Made by a program: the position numbers and the translations under genes. From Caldilineaceae bacterium (lineage in GTDB: Bacteria; Chloroflexota; Anaerolineae; Caldilineales; Caldilineaceae), in NCBI GenBank assembly GCA_958295845.1, contig OY282376.1:310001-374000 (forward strand): DNA of 64,000 nucleotides, written 5' to 3'. The notes under the pieces are model-generated. The model was not told the DNA's origin. It made no database searches and worked only from the letters and a program-made list of their open reading frames with translations. Shown here piece after piece: positions 43,023-49,518 of the stretch (within the stretch, counting starts at the first letter, position 1; the number at the start of each line of letters is the position of its first letter).

Positions 43023-43666
43023 TGCGCCTCCTCCCCGGACGTCGATTTCCCGTGCAACTGGATCGGATTGCGGTTCACAGTTCCTTGCGTTCCCGTTTCT
43101 CTGTCTGAGTGCCTGTATGCCAGTTTCAGAGGCTGCCACGCCTGCCATTTGAGCAGAGGCGCGGCAGCGGTCTGGGCGGCTTGGGTTTGATTGACCGGGC
43201 TGTCGGTCAGACTGCGCGCCACCGCTATCTCATCACAGTGGTGAAATTTGGGGCAGTAGATACAGTCCTGCCACAGCTTGGGGCTGATGCTCCAACGGTC
43301 CACCACCTCAAAGCCGAGTTTTTCAAAAAACCCTTCCTCCAGGGTGAGCGCACAGATCTGGGCATACCCGCGTGCCGTCGCCATCCGTACCAGCTCCTCC
43401 ACGATCCGACGGCCGATTCCCTTGCCCTGACCCTGCTGCGCCACCGCCAGCGAGCGTATCTCCACCAGCTGCTCGGTCAGGGCCACCAAAGAGCCGCATC
43501 CCAGCAACTCAGAGGCTTCCACCGCCACCAGCCAGTCCGGCAGCGACTGCAGAATGCTCTCCTCGGTGCGCGGCAGCATCACGTTCTCCGCCGCGAAGCC
43601 GTTGACCAGGGCAGTAATGGCGGCGATGTCTTCCTCAGCGGCCGGTTGAATCCGGATCTTGTCCAT
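43019..43666 (-). CDS. argA: N-acetylglutamate synthase-like GNAT acetyltransferase (ArgA-type)
   Basis: A GNAT protein of 215 residues. [20 protein letters not shown] opens it; [20 protein letters not shown] is the acetyl-CoA loop (Q/RxxGxG), and [12 protein letters not shown] and [15 protein letters not shown] close the domain. The last three Cys and His residues are typical of the short stand-alone ArgA proteins that make N-acetylglutamate, the first step of arginine synthesis. About 60 residues after the domain (from SLTDSPVNQ on) look disordered and are not found in the family as I know it. Its place between argD and carA supports the assignment; no argJ is nearby. Confidence 0.8.
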   Translation of the reverse strand: MDKIRIQPAAEEDIAAITALVNGFAAENVMLPRTEESILQSLPDWLVAVEASELLGCGSLVALTEQLVEIRSLAVAQQGQGKGIGRRIVEELVRMATARGYAQICALTLEEGFFEKLGFEVVDRWSISPKLWQDCIYCPKFHHCDEIAVARSLTDSPVNQTQAAQTAAAPLLKWQAWQPLKLAYRHSDRETGTQGTVNRNPIQLHGKSTSGEEAQ

Positions 43667-43678
43667 AACCTCAGTTTC

Positions 43679-43722
43679 CAGCGGCCAGGAACCACTCAGT
43701 TCCTGCAGTTCACTGGCCGCTG
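43679..43722 (-). promoter_or_regulatory. Intercistronic hairpin between argD and the ArgA-like gene
   Basis: CAGCGGCCAG and CTGGCCGCTG form a perfect 10-bp stem. Inside, AGGAAC and GTTCCT can form an alternative small stem. No T-run follows, so it is more likely an mRNA processing or stability element than a terminator. Confidence 0.5.
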
Positions 43723-43739
43723 AACACAGGCTGCCGGCG

Positions 43740-44927
43740 TTACACCTCTTGCAAGATTGCGCCCAGCTTCGACACGGCCTGGGCCAGCTCCTCTTTGCTG
43801 ATCGTCAGCGGCGGCACGAAGCGCAAAATCTTATCGCCCGCGCTCAGCAGCAGCAGGCCGGCTTCATACCCCTTTTCCATCAGCGGCCCTGCCTCGATGT
43901 CCATCTCTATGCCTACGATCAGGCCTTTGCCCCGTATCTCGAGAATGTGGGGGCTGTTCAACTCGGCCAGCAACTCCATCAGGTACTCGCCCTTCTCCTT
44001 CACGTCGGCCAGAAACTCCGGATTCGACACCCGGTTCACCACTGTGGAAGCCACGTGCGTGGTGAAGGGGTTGCCGGCAAAGGTGCTGGCATGATCGCCG
44101 GCATGGATCGTATCCGCCACCTTCTGCTTCATCATGATCGCGCCGATGGGCAGACCGCCCGCCAGCGGTTTGGCCGCGCTCATCAGATCCGGCTCAACAC
44201 CATAGCCCTGATAGGCCCACAGGTCGCCGCTCCGCCCCAGGCCGCACTGCACCTCGTCGAATATCAGGAGCGCACCGTACTCGTCCGCCAGGTCCCGCAA
44301 CCCCTGCAGAAACTCGGGCGTGGCCGGATTGATGCCGCCCTCACCCTGGATCGGCTCGACGATAATCGCGCACACCTTGTCGCTCATCTGCGCGCGCGCA
44401 TCATCCAGGTCGTTGAATGCGGCGAAGCGCACACCCGGCATCAGCGGCTCAAACGGCTGCTGGTACTTCTCACGCGGCGTCGCCGCCAGGGCCCCGAACA
44501 GCCGGCCGTGAAAGGCGTCGCTGAAGGCAAGAATCTCATACTTGTCCTCGTGGCCGTGCTCGCGGGCGTAACGGCGGGCGAACTTGAACGCGCCTTCGTT
44601 GGCGCTGGCTCCGCACAGGCAGAAATGCACCTTGTCGGCGAAGCTTGTCTCGCACAGTTTCTTCGCCAGCCGCGTGTGCGGCTCGGTGTGATACAGATTG
44701 CTCGTGTGGTACATGCCGGTGGACGCGGCCTCCTTGATCGCCTCATCCACCTCGTCGTCGCTGTAGCCGAGAACGTTCACCGCAATGCCGGCCACCAGGT
44801 CCAGATAGGCCTTGCCCGAGCTGTCATACACCGTGCAGCCCTTGCCCTCCGTCAGCACAAACGGGGGCCGCCCGAAAACGCCGAGCACGTAATCATTTTC
44901 GGCCTGAATAATTTCCTCTGCGTTCAC
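43740..44927 (-). CDS. argD: Acetylornithine aminotransferase
   Basis: A PLP-dependent class III aminotransferase of 395 residues that makes N-acetylornithine from N-acetylglutamate semialdehyde and glutamate. YLDLVAGIAVNVLGY, FCLCGASANEGAFKFARRYA, IVEPIQGEGGINPATPEFL and LIFDEVQCGLGRSG are all present. SAAKPLAGGLPIGAI has the Lys that binds PLP. STFAGNPF and LRFVPPLTISKEELAQA are also standard. It sits between argB and the ArgA-like gene. There are 282 bases between it and argB with copy D of the dispersed repeat, so it may have its own promoter there. Confidence 0.94.
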   Translation of the reverse strand: MNAEEIIQAENDYVLGVFGRPPFVLTEGKGCTVYDSSGKAYLDLVAGIAVNVLGYSDDEVDEAIKEAASTGMYHTSNLYHTEPHTRLAKKLCETSFADKVHFCLCGASANEGAFKFARRYAREHGHEDKYEILAFSDAFHGRLFGALAATPREKYQQPFEPLMPGVRFAAFNDLDDARAQMSDKVCAIIVEPIQGEGGINPATPEFLQGLRDLADEYGALLIFDEVQCGLGRSGDLWAYQGYGVEPDLMSAAKPLAGGLPIGAIMMKQKVADTIHAGDHASTFAGNPFTTHVASTVVNRVSNPEFLADVKEKGEYLMELLAELNSPHILEIRGKGLIVGIEMDIEAGPLMEKGYEAGLLLLSAGDKILRFVPPLTISKEELAQAVSKLGAILQEV

Positions 44928-45032
44928 TTTCTCCTCCTGAAGGGTCCTTTATTTTTCGCTAATCACTCAGCCATCCGTCACCCAAACCGAGGCCAGCCAA
45001 GCGTTTTTCACTATCTACTATCCACTGTAGTT

Positions 45033-45105
45033 GGGCGGTCGGGCCTTCGGCCCTCCCTTGTGCGGGGGGAATCCCCCCGCAACGCCCCCCCTCGGCAAGC
45101 CTCAC
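45033..45105 (+). repeat. Dispersed hairpin repeat, copy D
   Basis: The first hairpin is identical to copies A and C. The second is different in sequence but still a perfect hairpin: GCGGGGGG/CCCCCCGC around AAT, where the other copies have GCAGGGGC and GCCCCCGC around TGC. The flanks (CCTCCCTTGTGC and GCAACGCCCC) are unchanged. It lies between argB and argD. Confidence 0.8.
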
Positions 45106-45182
45106 CCTCGTGGACAATTGCAACCGCTCTGGCAGGCGACCAGCACCTGACGGCCCCCGCCGTCTCTCACCACTAGCCCCCG

Positions 45183-45222
45183 CTGTTCCCCTGCAGTTTC
45201 CCCCGCAGTTCACCCTGCAGTT
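45183..45222 (-). repeat. 12-13-base tandem repeat covering the stop of argB
   Basis: On the minus strand the end of argB, GAACTGCAGGGTGA, is followed by GAACTGCGGGGG and AACTGCAGGGGAAC. The gene end is thus repeated two more times in imperfect form behind the stop codon. Confidence 0.65.
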
Positions 45223-46031
45223 CCAATGATGCCGGTTCCCCCGTCCTCCTGGACACCGGCCAAATTCGTAATCACCGCCTGTGTAACGCCGCGCCTGACC
45301 GCGTCAACCGCGCTCCTCACCTTCGGCACCATGCCGCCGCTGATGCTTCCCTCGGCGATCCACTCTTCGCACTGGTCCGCGGTGATGCCGCGCACCACCC
45401 GCCCGGCGATCAGAACACCGGGCACATTGCTGACAAAGATCAGCTTGATCGCGCCCATGGCCGCCGCGATCGCCGCCGCCACATGGTCGGCGTTGACGTT
45501 ATAGCTGAGGCCGTCGTAGGCGCCAATGCTGATCGGGCTGATAACCGGCACGATATCCGCCTCCGAAAGGATGGTCAGCAGCCCGGTGTCCACGTCCTGC
45601 ACCTCGCCCACACGGCCCAGGTCTCCCTGTGGATGCCACATCTTTTCCACAAAGACCGTGCCGTCATCCAGCCCGCTGATGCCGATGGCCCGCACATCCT
45701 CGTTCACAAACTGGCGTACAATGCGTTTGTTCATCAGGCCGCTGAGCACCATCTCCGCCACATCCAGGCTCTCCACATCGGTAACCCGCAGCCCCTCGAT
45801 GAAACGGGGCTCCAGCCCCAGCCGCTTCTGGAAGTCGGCGATCGTTTTGCCGCCCCCATGCACGACGATCGGACTCTTGCCGTCTTTCTGCAAGCTCTTT
45901 ACCGACTGAACCAGGCCAAACAGAAAGGCTTCGTCGTCCAACTCATTTCCGCCAATCTTGAGAATGACGACATGGCGCCTCTGCTCCTGCGCCGGGTCGA
46001 CGGAAAGCGTGTCGGATTCACTCTGTTTCAT
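45210..46031 (-). CDS. argB: Acetylglutamate kinase
   Basis: An amino-acid kinase of 273 residues, the second step of arginine synthesis. VVILKIGGNELDD is the phosphate-binding start (usually KxGG), SPIVVHGGGKTIADFQKRLG the substrate loop, and YDGLSYNVNADHVAAAIAAA the ATP-side motif with the conserved NAD. IAEGSISGGMVPKVRSAVDAV is the activator-loop region. GAGG lies seven bases before ATG 46031. It follows the TrmH-family gene by 63 bases. Its 3' end is repeated behind the stop. Confidence 0.93.
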   Translation of the reverse strand: MKQSESDTLSVDPAQEQRRHVVILKIGGNELDDEAFLFGLVQSVKSLQKDGKSPIVVHGGGKTIADFQKRLGLEPRFIEGLRVTDVESLDVAEMVLSGLMNKRIVRQFVNEDVRAIGISGLDDGTVFVEKMWHPQGDLGRVGEVQDVDTGLLTILSEADIVPVISPISIGAYDGLSYNVNADHVAAAIAAAMGAIKLIFVSNVPGVLIAGRVVRGITADQCEEWIAEGSISGGMVPKVRSAVDAVRRGVTQAVITNLAGVQEDGGTGIIGTAG

Positions 46032-46094
46032 ACAGTTGCCTCGTACCGTAGTTGGAACACTGATGCTCGCTGCCAAAGCGGACGGGCGCAGGCT

Positions 46095-46859
46095 TCACAC
46101 TGCGCGCCCCGCATGTTTTCTCTGTCGCATTACCTCGTATGCCAGCGCCGCCGCGGCCGCAGTCGTGCCCAAAGACGGTTCGTAGTCATGCCGGTCGTAC
46201 GGGACCTGCAAATGTAAGTCGGCCTGCTTCACAAACGACCGGGTGACGCCCCTTTTTTCCCCGCCTACCAGCAGAAAGAGCGGGGCGGTCAGATCGGCCT
46301 CGTCCATCGGAAGCGCATTCTCCTTCTGCGCGCAGGCCACCGTCAACCCCCGCTCGCGGTAGAACTCCGCCGCCTCGGCAACGGTCTCGGCCACCGCCAT
46401 TGGCATCAGTTCGGACGCGCCGGCCGAAGCCCGCGCCACTGTGGCCGCCGCGCTCATCCAGTTGCGCGGACGCAGCGCCACACCGTGCGCGCCCATCGCA
46501 TACAACGCCCGCAACGCCTGACCGAAGTTGAACGGGTCTTCGATGCCGTCCAGCATCACGACAAACGCCGGTCCATTTCCCCTCGGCAGCAGTGCTTCCA
46601 GGCGAACAAACTCCCGCTGCCCAGCCTCGGCCGCGATGCCGCCGTGGGAGTTGCCCTGGGTGGCGGCGTCGATTTCCGCCGCGTCGACCTGGACCACCGG
46701 CACATTGGCCTCGCGCGCCCGGTGCTGCAGCCAGCGCGCTGTCCGATCCTGCCGGTCTGCCCGCAGCAACACGCGCTGAACCGCGCGATACGGGGAACGC
46801 AGGGCCGCGGCCACCGAGATCTTGCCTTCCAGGAATGTGACAGCCTCTTGTTCGCTCAA
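46095..46859 (-). CDS. TrmH/SpoU family RNA 2'-O-methyltransferase
   Basis: A 254-residue knotted (SPOUT) methyltransferase. Motif 1 is FVVMLDGIEDPFNFGQALRA, motif 2 LLVGGEKRGVTRSF, and motif 3 LQVPYDRHDYEPSLGTTAA. The latter is altered from the usual Ser-Leu-Asn-Val-Ser to Ser-Leu-Gly-Thr-Thr, so the target Asn of the knot is replaced. An N-terminal substrate-binding domain resembles RlmB. It probably methylates a ribose in rRNA or tRNA; which one is open. Its insertion between argC and argB is odd for an arginine operon; it may simply share the mRNA. Confidence 0.85.
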   Translation of the reverse strand: MSEQEAVTFLEGKISVAAALRSPYRAVQRVLLRADRQDRTARWLQHRAREANVPVVQVDAAEIDAATQGNSHGGIAAEAGQREFVRLEALLPRGNGPAFVVMLDGIEDPFNFGQALRALYAMGAHGVALRPRNWMSAAATVARASAGASELMPMAVAETVAEAAEFYRERGLTVACAQKENALPMDEADLTAPLFLLVGGEKRGVTRSFVKQADLHLQVPYDRHDYEPSLGTTAAAAALAYEVMRQRKHAGRAV

Positions 46860-47004
46860 TACCTGGCCCGATTCCGCTCGTTTCCGGCTTCCACAGGGAC
46901 CTACAAGCCAGCCGCAGGCAGCTTGCCGTCTCCTGTCAACGCTATGTTAATCGGTTGCGTGCAGATGCCGGAAACTGAAACCTGTCGATCACCCGGTTTA
47001 GCTG

Positions 47005-48039
47005 CTACTGCAATCCCGCTGTCTCGTCCAGCCCCACCGCGATGTTGTAGTTCTGAACCGCCTGCCCGCTGCCGCCTTTGATCAGATTGTCGATCGAGGC
47101 GGTGATGACATACTCACTCCCATCCGGCAGCGTCGGGTCCGCCGGCGTGATGCCGATCGCGCACCGATTTGTGTTTACCGTGTGGGCCAGGCTGGCCTGC
47201 TCGCCGGGGGCCAACAGATGGATAAACGGTTCACCCGCGTAGTTCTCCGCGTAAAGCTCGCGGATACTCTCCTCGGTCACACCGGCGGGCACGTCAATGT
47301 ACATTGTGCTCAGGATTCCCCGGTTGACCGGCACAAGATGGGGCGTGAAAAGAAACCTGTGGCTGCGCTCCCCGCCGTTGGCCGCGCCCAGAACCTGTTC
47401 CATCTCGGCAATGTGTCGGTGACGGTGGCCGACGTTGTAGGGCGTAATGTTCTCGTTGGCCTCAACGAACTGGTAGGTCAGGTTCGTCTTGCGGCCGGCC
47501 CCCGATATGCCGCTCATGCTGTCGATGATCACCCGTTCCCCCAGCCAGCCTGCCTTGGCCAGAGGAAACAGCCCCAGATTGACGCTGGTGGGGTAGCAGC
47601 CGGGGGTGGCTATCAACTGTGCGCCGTCCAGCTGGCTGCGATACAGTTCGCACAGGCCGTAGCGGGCCTCGGCGCACAGGTCCGGCGCGCTGTGCTCGAC
47701 GCCGTACCAGCGCTTATAGACGTCTACGTCCTTCAGGCGAAAGTCGGCGCTCAGGTCGATAACGCGCACGCCGGCGGCGTAGAAGCGTTTCACCGCCTCC
47801 ATCGACTCCGCATGCGGCAGGCACAGAAATACGACATCCACCTCATCTGCGCGCAGATAGGCACTCTCCAGGTTGATCAACTCGTAGTCCCAGGGCGTGC
47901 TGAAGATCTGGTCGAAGCGCTTACCTGCACTACGCTCGCTCGTCAGCCAGCCCACCTCAAGCTCTGGATGCCGGTGAATCAGGGTGATCAACTCATACCC
48001 GATATAGCCTGTTGCGCCGGCGATTCCTGCCTTATGCAT
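47005..48039 (-). CDS. argC: N-acetyl-gamma-glutamyl-phosphate reductase
   Basis: The third enzyme of arginine synthesis, 344 residues; it reduces acetylglutamyl phosphate with NADPH. AGIAGATGYIGYELITLI is the cofactor loop. Catalytic Cys is in LIATPGCYPTSVNLGLF. The His of YNVGHRHRHIAEME and FTPHLVPVNRGILST are also conserved. GGGAG precedes the ATG. It is the first gene of the arginine cluster; about 300 bases upstream begins a leader with promoter, Arg-rich peptide and terminator, described separately, so expression probably responds to arginine or Arg-tRNA. Confidence 0.95.
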   Translation of the reverse strand: MHKAGIAGATGYIGYELITLIHRHPELEVGWLTSERSAGKRFDQIFSTPWDYELINLESAYLRADEVDVVFLCLPHAESMEAVKRFYAAGVRVIDLSADFRLKDVDVYKRWYGVEHSAPDLCAEARYGLCELYRSQLDGAQLIATPGCYPTSVNLGLFPLAKAGWLGERVIIDSMSGISGAGRKTNLTYQFVEANENITPYNVGHRHRHIAEMEQVLGAANGGERSHRFLFTPHLVPVNRGILSTMYIDVPAGVTEESIRELYAENYAGEPFIHLLAPGEQASLAHTVNTNRCAIGITPADPTLPDGSEYVITASIDNLIKGGSGQAVQNYNIAVGLDETAGLQ

Positions 48040-48173
48040 CTCCTCTCTCCCTCTCGCTCACTGTGCGGCAGGCGCATCCCGATCCGAATCTTGCCCGGAC
48101 CGGTCCCAATCGGAACTCGTCCCGCCCGGTTCGTAGAGTGCGCTGCCGCTGCGCTTTACGCGCGCATTAGAAA

Positions 48174-48199
48174 CAAAAAGCCCCCCGTCCGGGGAGCTT
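48174..48199 (-). terminator. Rho-independent terminator in the argC leader
   Basis: Read on the minus strand, AAGCTCCCC and GGGGGGCTT pair (nine pairs, one of them G-U) around GGAC, followed by TTTTTG. It stands 97 bases before the argC... more exactly 135 bases before the argC ATG and 65 bases after the leader-peptide stop, and nothing else is encoded before it. A terminator between promoter and first gene is the mark of attenuation. Confidence 0.82.
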
Positions 48200-48247
48200 T
48201 GCAATCGGCTGATTCCCTCTGAGGAAACCGGGCCCACGCGCAAATGC

Positions 48248-48263
48248 CCAGACGGCTGTCTGG
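48248..48263 (-). promoter_or_regulatory. Hairpin directly after the leader-peptide stop codon
   Basis: CCAGAC and GTCTGG form a perfect 6-bp stem with the loop AGCC. It begins one base after the TAA of the Arg-rich leader peptide. In known attenuators a hairpin at this place pauses RNA polymerase or competes with other pairings, depending on where the ribosome stands. Confidence 0.6.
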
Positions 48264-48317
48264 TTATTGGCGGGGACGCCTCCTCAACTGGGTACTGCAG
48301 GTGTTGGTTGGGTTCAT
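48264..48317 (-). CDS. Arg-rich leader peptide of the arginine operon
   Basis: ATG to TAA encodes 17 residues, MNPTNTCSTQLRRRPRQ. Four of the last six residues are Arg, encoded AGG AGG CGT CCC CGC. The ATG is about 30 bases from the predicted transcription start; the purine-rich GAAGAAG before it is a weak ribosome-binding site. The peptide has no likely function of its own. As in the trp and his leaders, stalling of the ribosome at the Arg codons when Arg-tRNA is scarce would change folding of the RNA behind and prevent the terminator at 48174-48199. The small size means chance is possible, but its place between promoter and terminator is exactly right. Confidence 0.7.
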   Translation of the reverse strand: MNPTNTCSTQLRRRPRQ

Positions 48318-48353
48318 GCTTACTTCTTCAGTGGCAAAGTCGATCTGAATGAC

Positions 48354-48382
48354 AGTCTAGCACGCGGCTATCACGCTGTCAA
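48354..48382 (-). promoter_or_regulatory. Sigma-70-type promoter of the arginine operon
   Basis: TTGACA (48382-48377), a 17-base spacer and TAGACT (48359-48354) make a strong match to the housekeeping promoter. The start of transcription should lie near 48347, giving a leader of about 300 bases before argC. The OsmC-family gene ends 70 bases upstream, with no terminator seen between them. Confidence 0.75.
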
Positions 48383-48452
48383 ACGTCATCATATCCGAAA
48401 TGCATTCGATCTGCGTTCAGAAGCAGACCGCGAACCATGGGTCTCCCCGGTC

Positions 48453-48926
48453 TCAGTCGAGATCGACCATGCGCAGCTCGGTGGAGATGTCGATACTACC
48501 CTCGAGACTACGGGCCACAGGACAGAACTGGGCATGGAACCCGTGTACCCGTTCCGCCGTCTCCCGCTGATCGGGCGCCACCTTCAATGTGTAAGTGGTG
48601 TGAATCCGCTTGATGACCAGGACATTGCCGTCTTTTTCGATCTCAGCTTCCACGTCGGCTGACAGGTAGCCGTCGCCCGCAGGTATCTTACGCGCCTCCA
48701 GCGCGCCCCCGAAGGTGCCGGTCAGTCAGCCGCCTGCGGCGGCATTGACATAGTCGAGCGTGGTGGCATGCGGCTCGTGGACGTCGGTGTCCACACCGTA
48801 ATGTTCGGCCACCTCGGAATGGACGCCGAACTTGGTATGCCCTTCCTCAGCCGGTAGAAACGCTCTGCGCAGCGGCCCTTTAACCCGCTCAATGCGCACT
48901 TTCGAGCGATATGCGACATCTCCCAT
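48453..48926 (-). CDS. OsmC-family protein with in-frame TGA (candidate selenocysteine)
   Basis: Read through one TGA, the frame encodes a complete OsmC-family protein of 157 residues; OsmC/Ohr proteins reduce organic peroxides with a pair of Cys. VEHPHATTLDYV-like text (DVHEPHATTLDYVNAAAGG) runs up to the TGA at 48728-48726 (residue 67), and LTGTFGGALEAR follows directly. In the family this position is the first, peroxidatic Cys (AAxGGC). The second Cys is present at 135 in FHAQFCPVARSL. A hairpin of six pairs with the loop UGGAG begins 20 bases after the TGA, as expected of bacterial SECIS elements. AGGAG lies seven bases before the ATG. Alternatively the gene is broken by a Cys-to-stop mutation. 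Confidence 0.75.
48690..48706 (-). promoter_or_regulatory. SECIS-like hairpin after the in-frame TGA
   Basis: Minus-strand CGCGC and GCGCG pair around the five-base loop TGGAG, with a G-U pair at the base. The loop lies 25 bases after the TGA and has G as its second base. Bacterial SECIS elements lie inside the coding sequence just behind the UGA, with a short G-containing apical loop at about this distance. Confidence 0.5.
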
Positions 48927-49312
48927 CTTCTTTCTCCTCGAATTGACGTTTTCGGATTTCCTTATCGTTTTGGATCGCTATAGTCGTGGATCGCTATAGT
49001 CGTGGATCGCTTGCACGCGGTCCGCGCATCGACGTCTGCAAGCGCCAGCCTGACTATCAATGATCAGTACAGTGTTAACGCACGCATGTAATTGTTGACG
49101 CATGTAACTGTTAACGCACCATAGTAACTACAAGATAAAGATACAGGATGTAGTGACTCGATGCAGGCATATTGTAGGCGGGGCGCTTCCAGACAGCAAA
49201 TCGATGCTCCGGAGCGGCGGACGTCCAGCCCAAACGCACGCGCAGCGTCCCACAGGTGGCTCCCATGCGGCCATTCTGAAAACATTTTGTTCAGGGAAAT
49301 ATCAAAAAGGTA
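48927..49312. other. Intergenic region between OsmC-family and methyltransferase genes
   Basis: No gene is convincing. It holds the 16-base tandem repeat at 48971-49010 and, around 49078-49118, imperfect repeats of GCATGTAAYTGTT and GTTAACGCAC. The region is divergent: OsmC-family gene to the left, methyltransferase to the right. Confidence 0.5.
48971..49010. repeat. 16-base tandem repeat upstream of the OsmC-family gene
   Basis: TGGATCGCTATAGTCG stands twice in a row, followed by half a unit. It lies 45 bases before the OsmC-family start and might overlap its promoter. Confidence 0.85.
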
Positions 49313-49341
49313 TTGAAATTAGTCAATCCGCGTGCTATACT
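49313..49341 (+). promoter_or_regulatory. Sigma-70-type promoter of the methyltransferase gene
   Basis: TTGAAA (49313-49318), a 17-base spacer and TATACT (49336-49341) match the housekeeping promoter well. Transcription should begin near 49349, so parS site 2 would lie in the transcribed leader, before the chosen start codon at 49519. Confidence 0.75.
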
Positions 49342-49399
49342 GTACGAATGCGCGCGGGGCGCACGCTTTCTTACAGTTTTCAACCCCATGTCCTGTGAA

Positions 49400-49415
49400 T
49401 GTTTCACATGAAACA
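49400..49415. promoter_or_regulatory. parS-like site 2 (ParB binding)
   Basis: TGTTTCACATGAAACA matches the parS consensus TGTTTCACGTGAAACA at 15 of 16 positions; outer arms TGTTTCA and TGAAACA are a perfect inverted repeat. It is 12 kb from the other site. Two such sites this close are not expected by chance and suggest the origin-proximal part of the chromosome. Confidence 0.75.
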
Positions 49416-49518
49416 TTTGCAATGTCGAATCCGTCTCTATAGAGGATGCGTAAGGGCGAAGGCGGACCCGTCGCACCAGTTGACGTATTGGATTCCTGAT
49501 CGCCGTGGAGCGGCCCGC

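Noticed and set aside
48040..48350. T-box riboswitch upstream of argC
   Set aside because: The terminator looks similar, but the conserved T-box sequence (GGTGG followed by ACCGCG) is absent; the Arg-rich leader peptide explains the layout better.
48453..48926. Reading the OsmC region as two independent small genes of 66 residues each
   Set aside because: Both are in the same frame, join at a single TGA and together give one complete OsmC protein; the second has no ribosome-binding site of its own.
49064..49285. A 73-codon minus-strand frame before the methyltransferase promoter
   Set aside because: No ribosome-binding site, odd composition and imperfect DNA repeats inside; no family resemblance.
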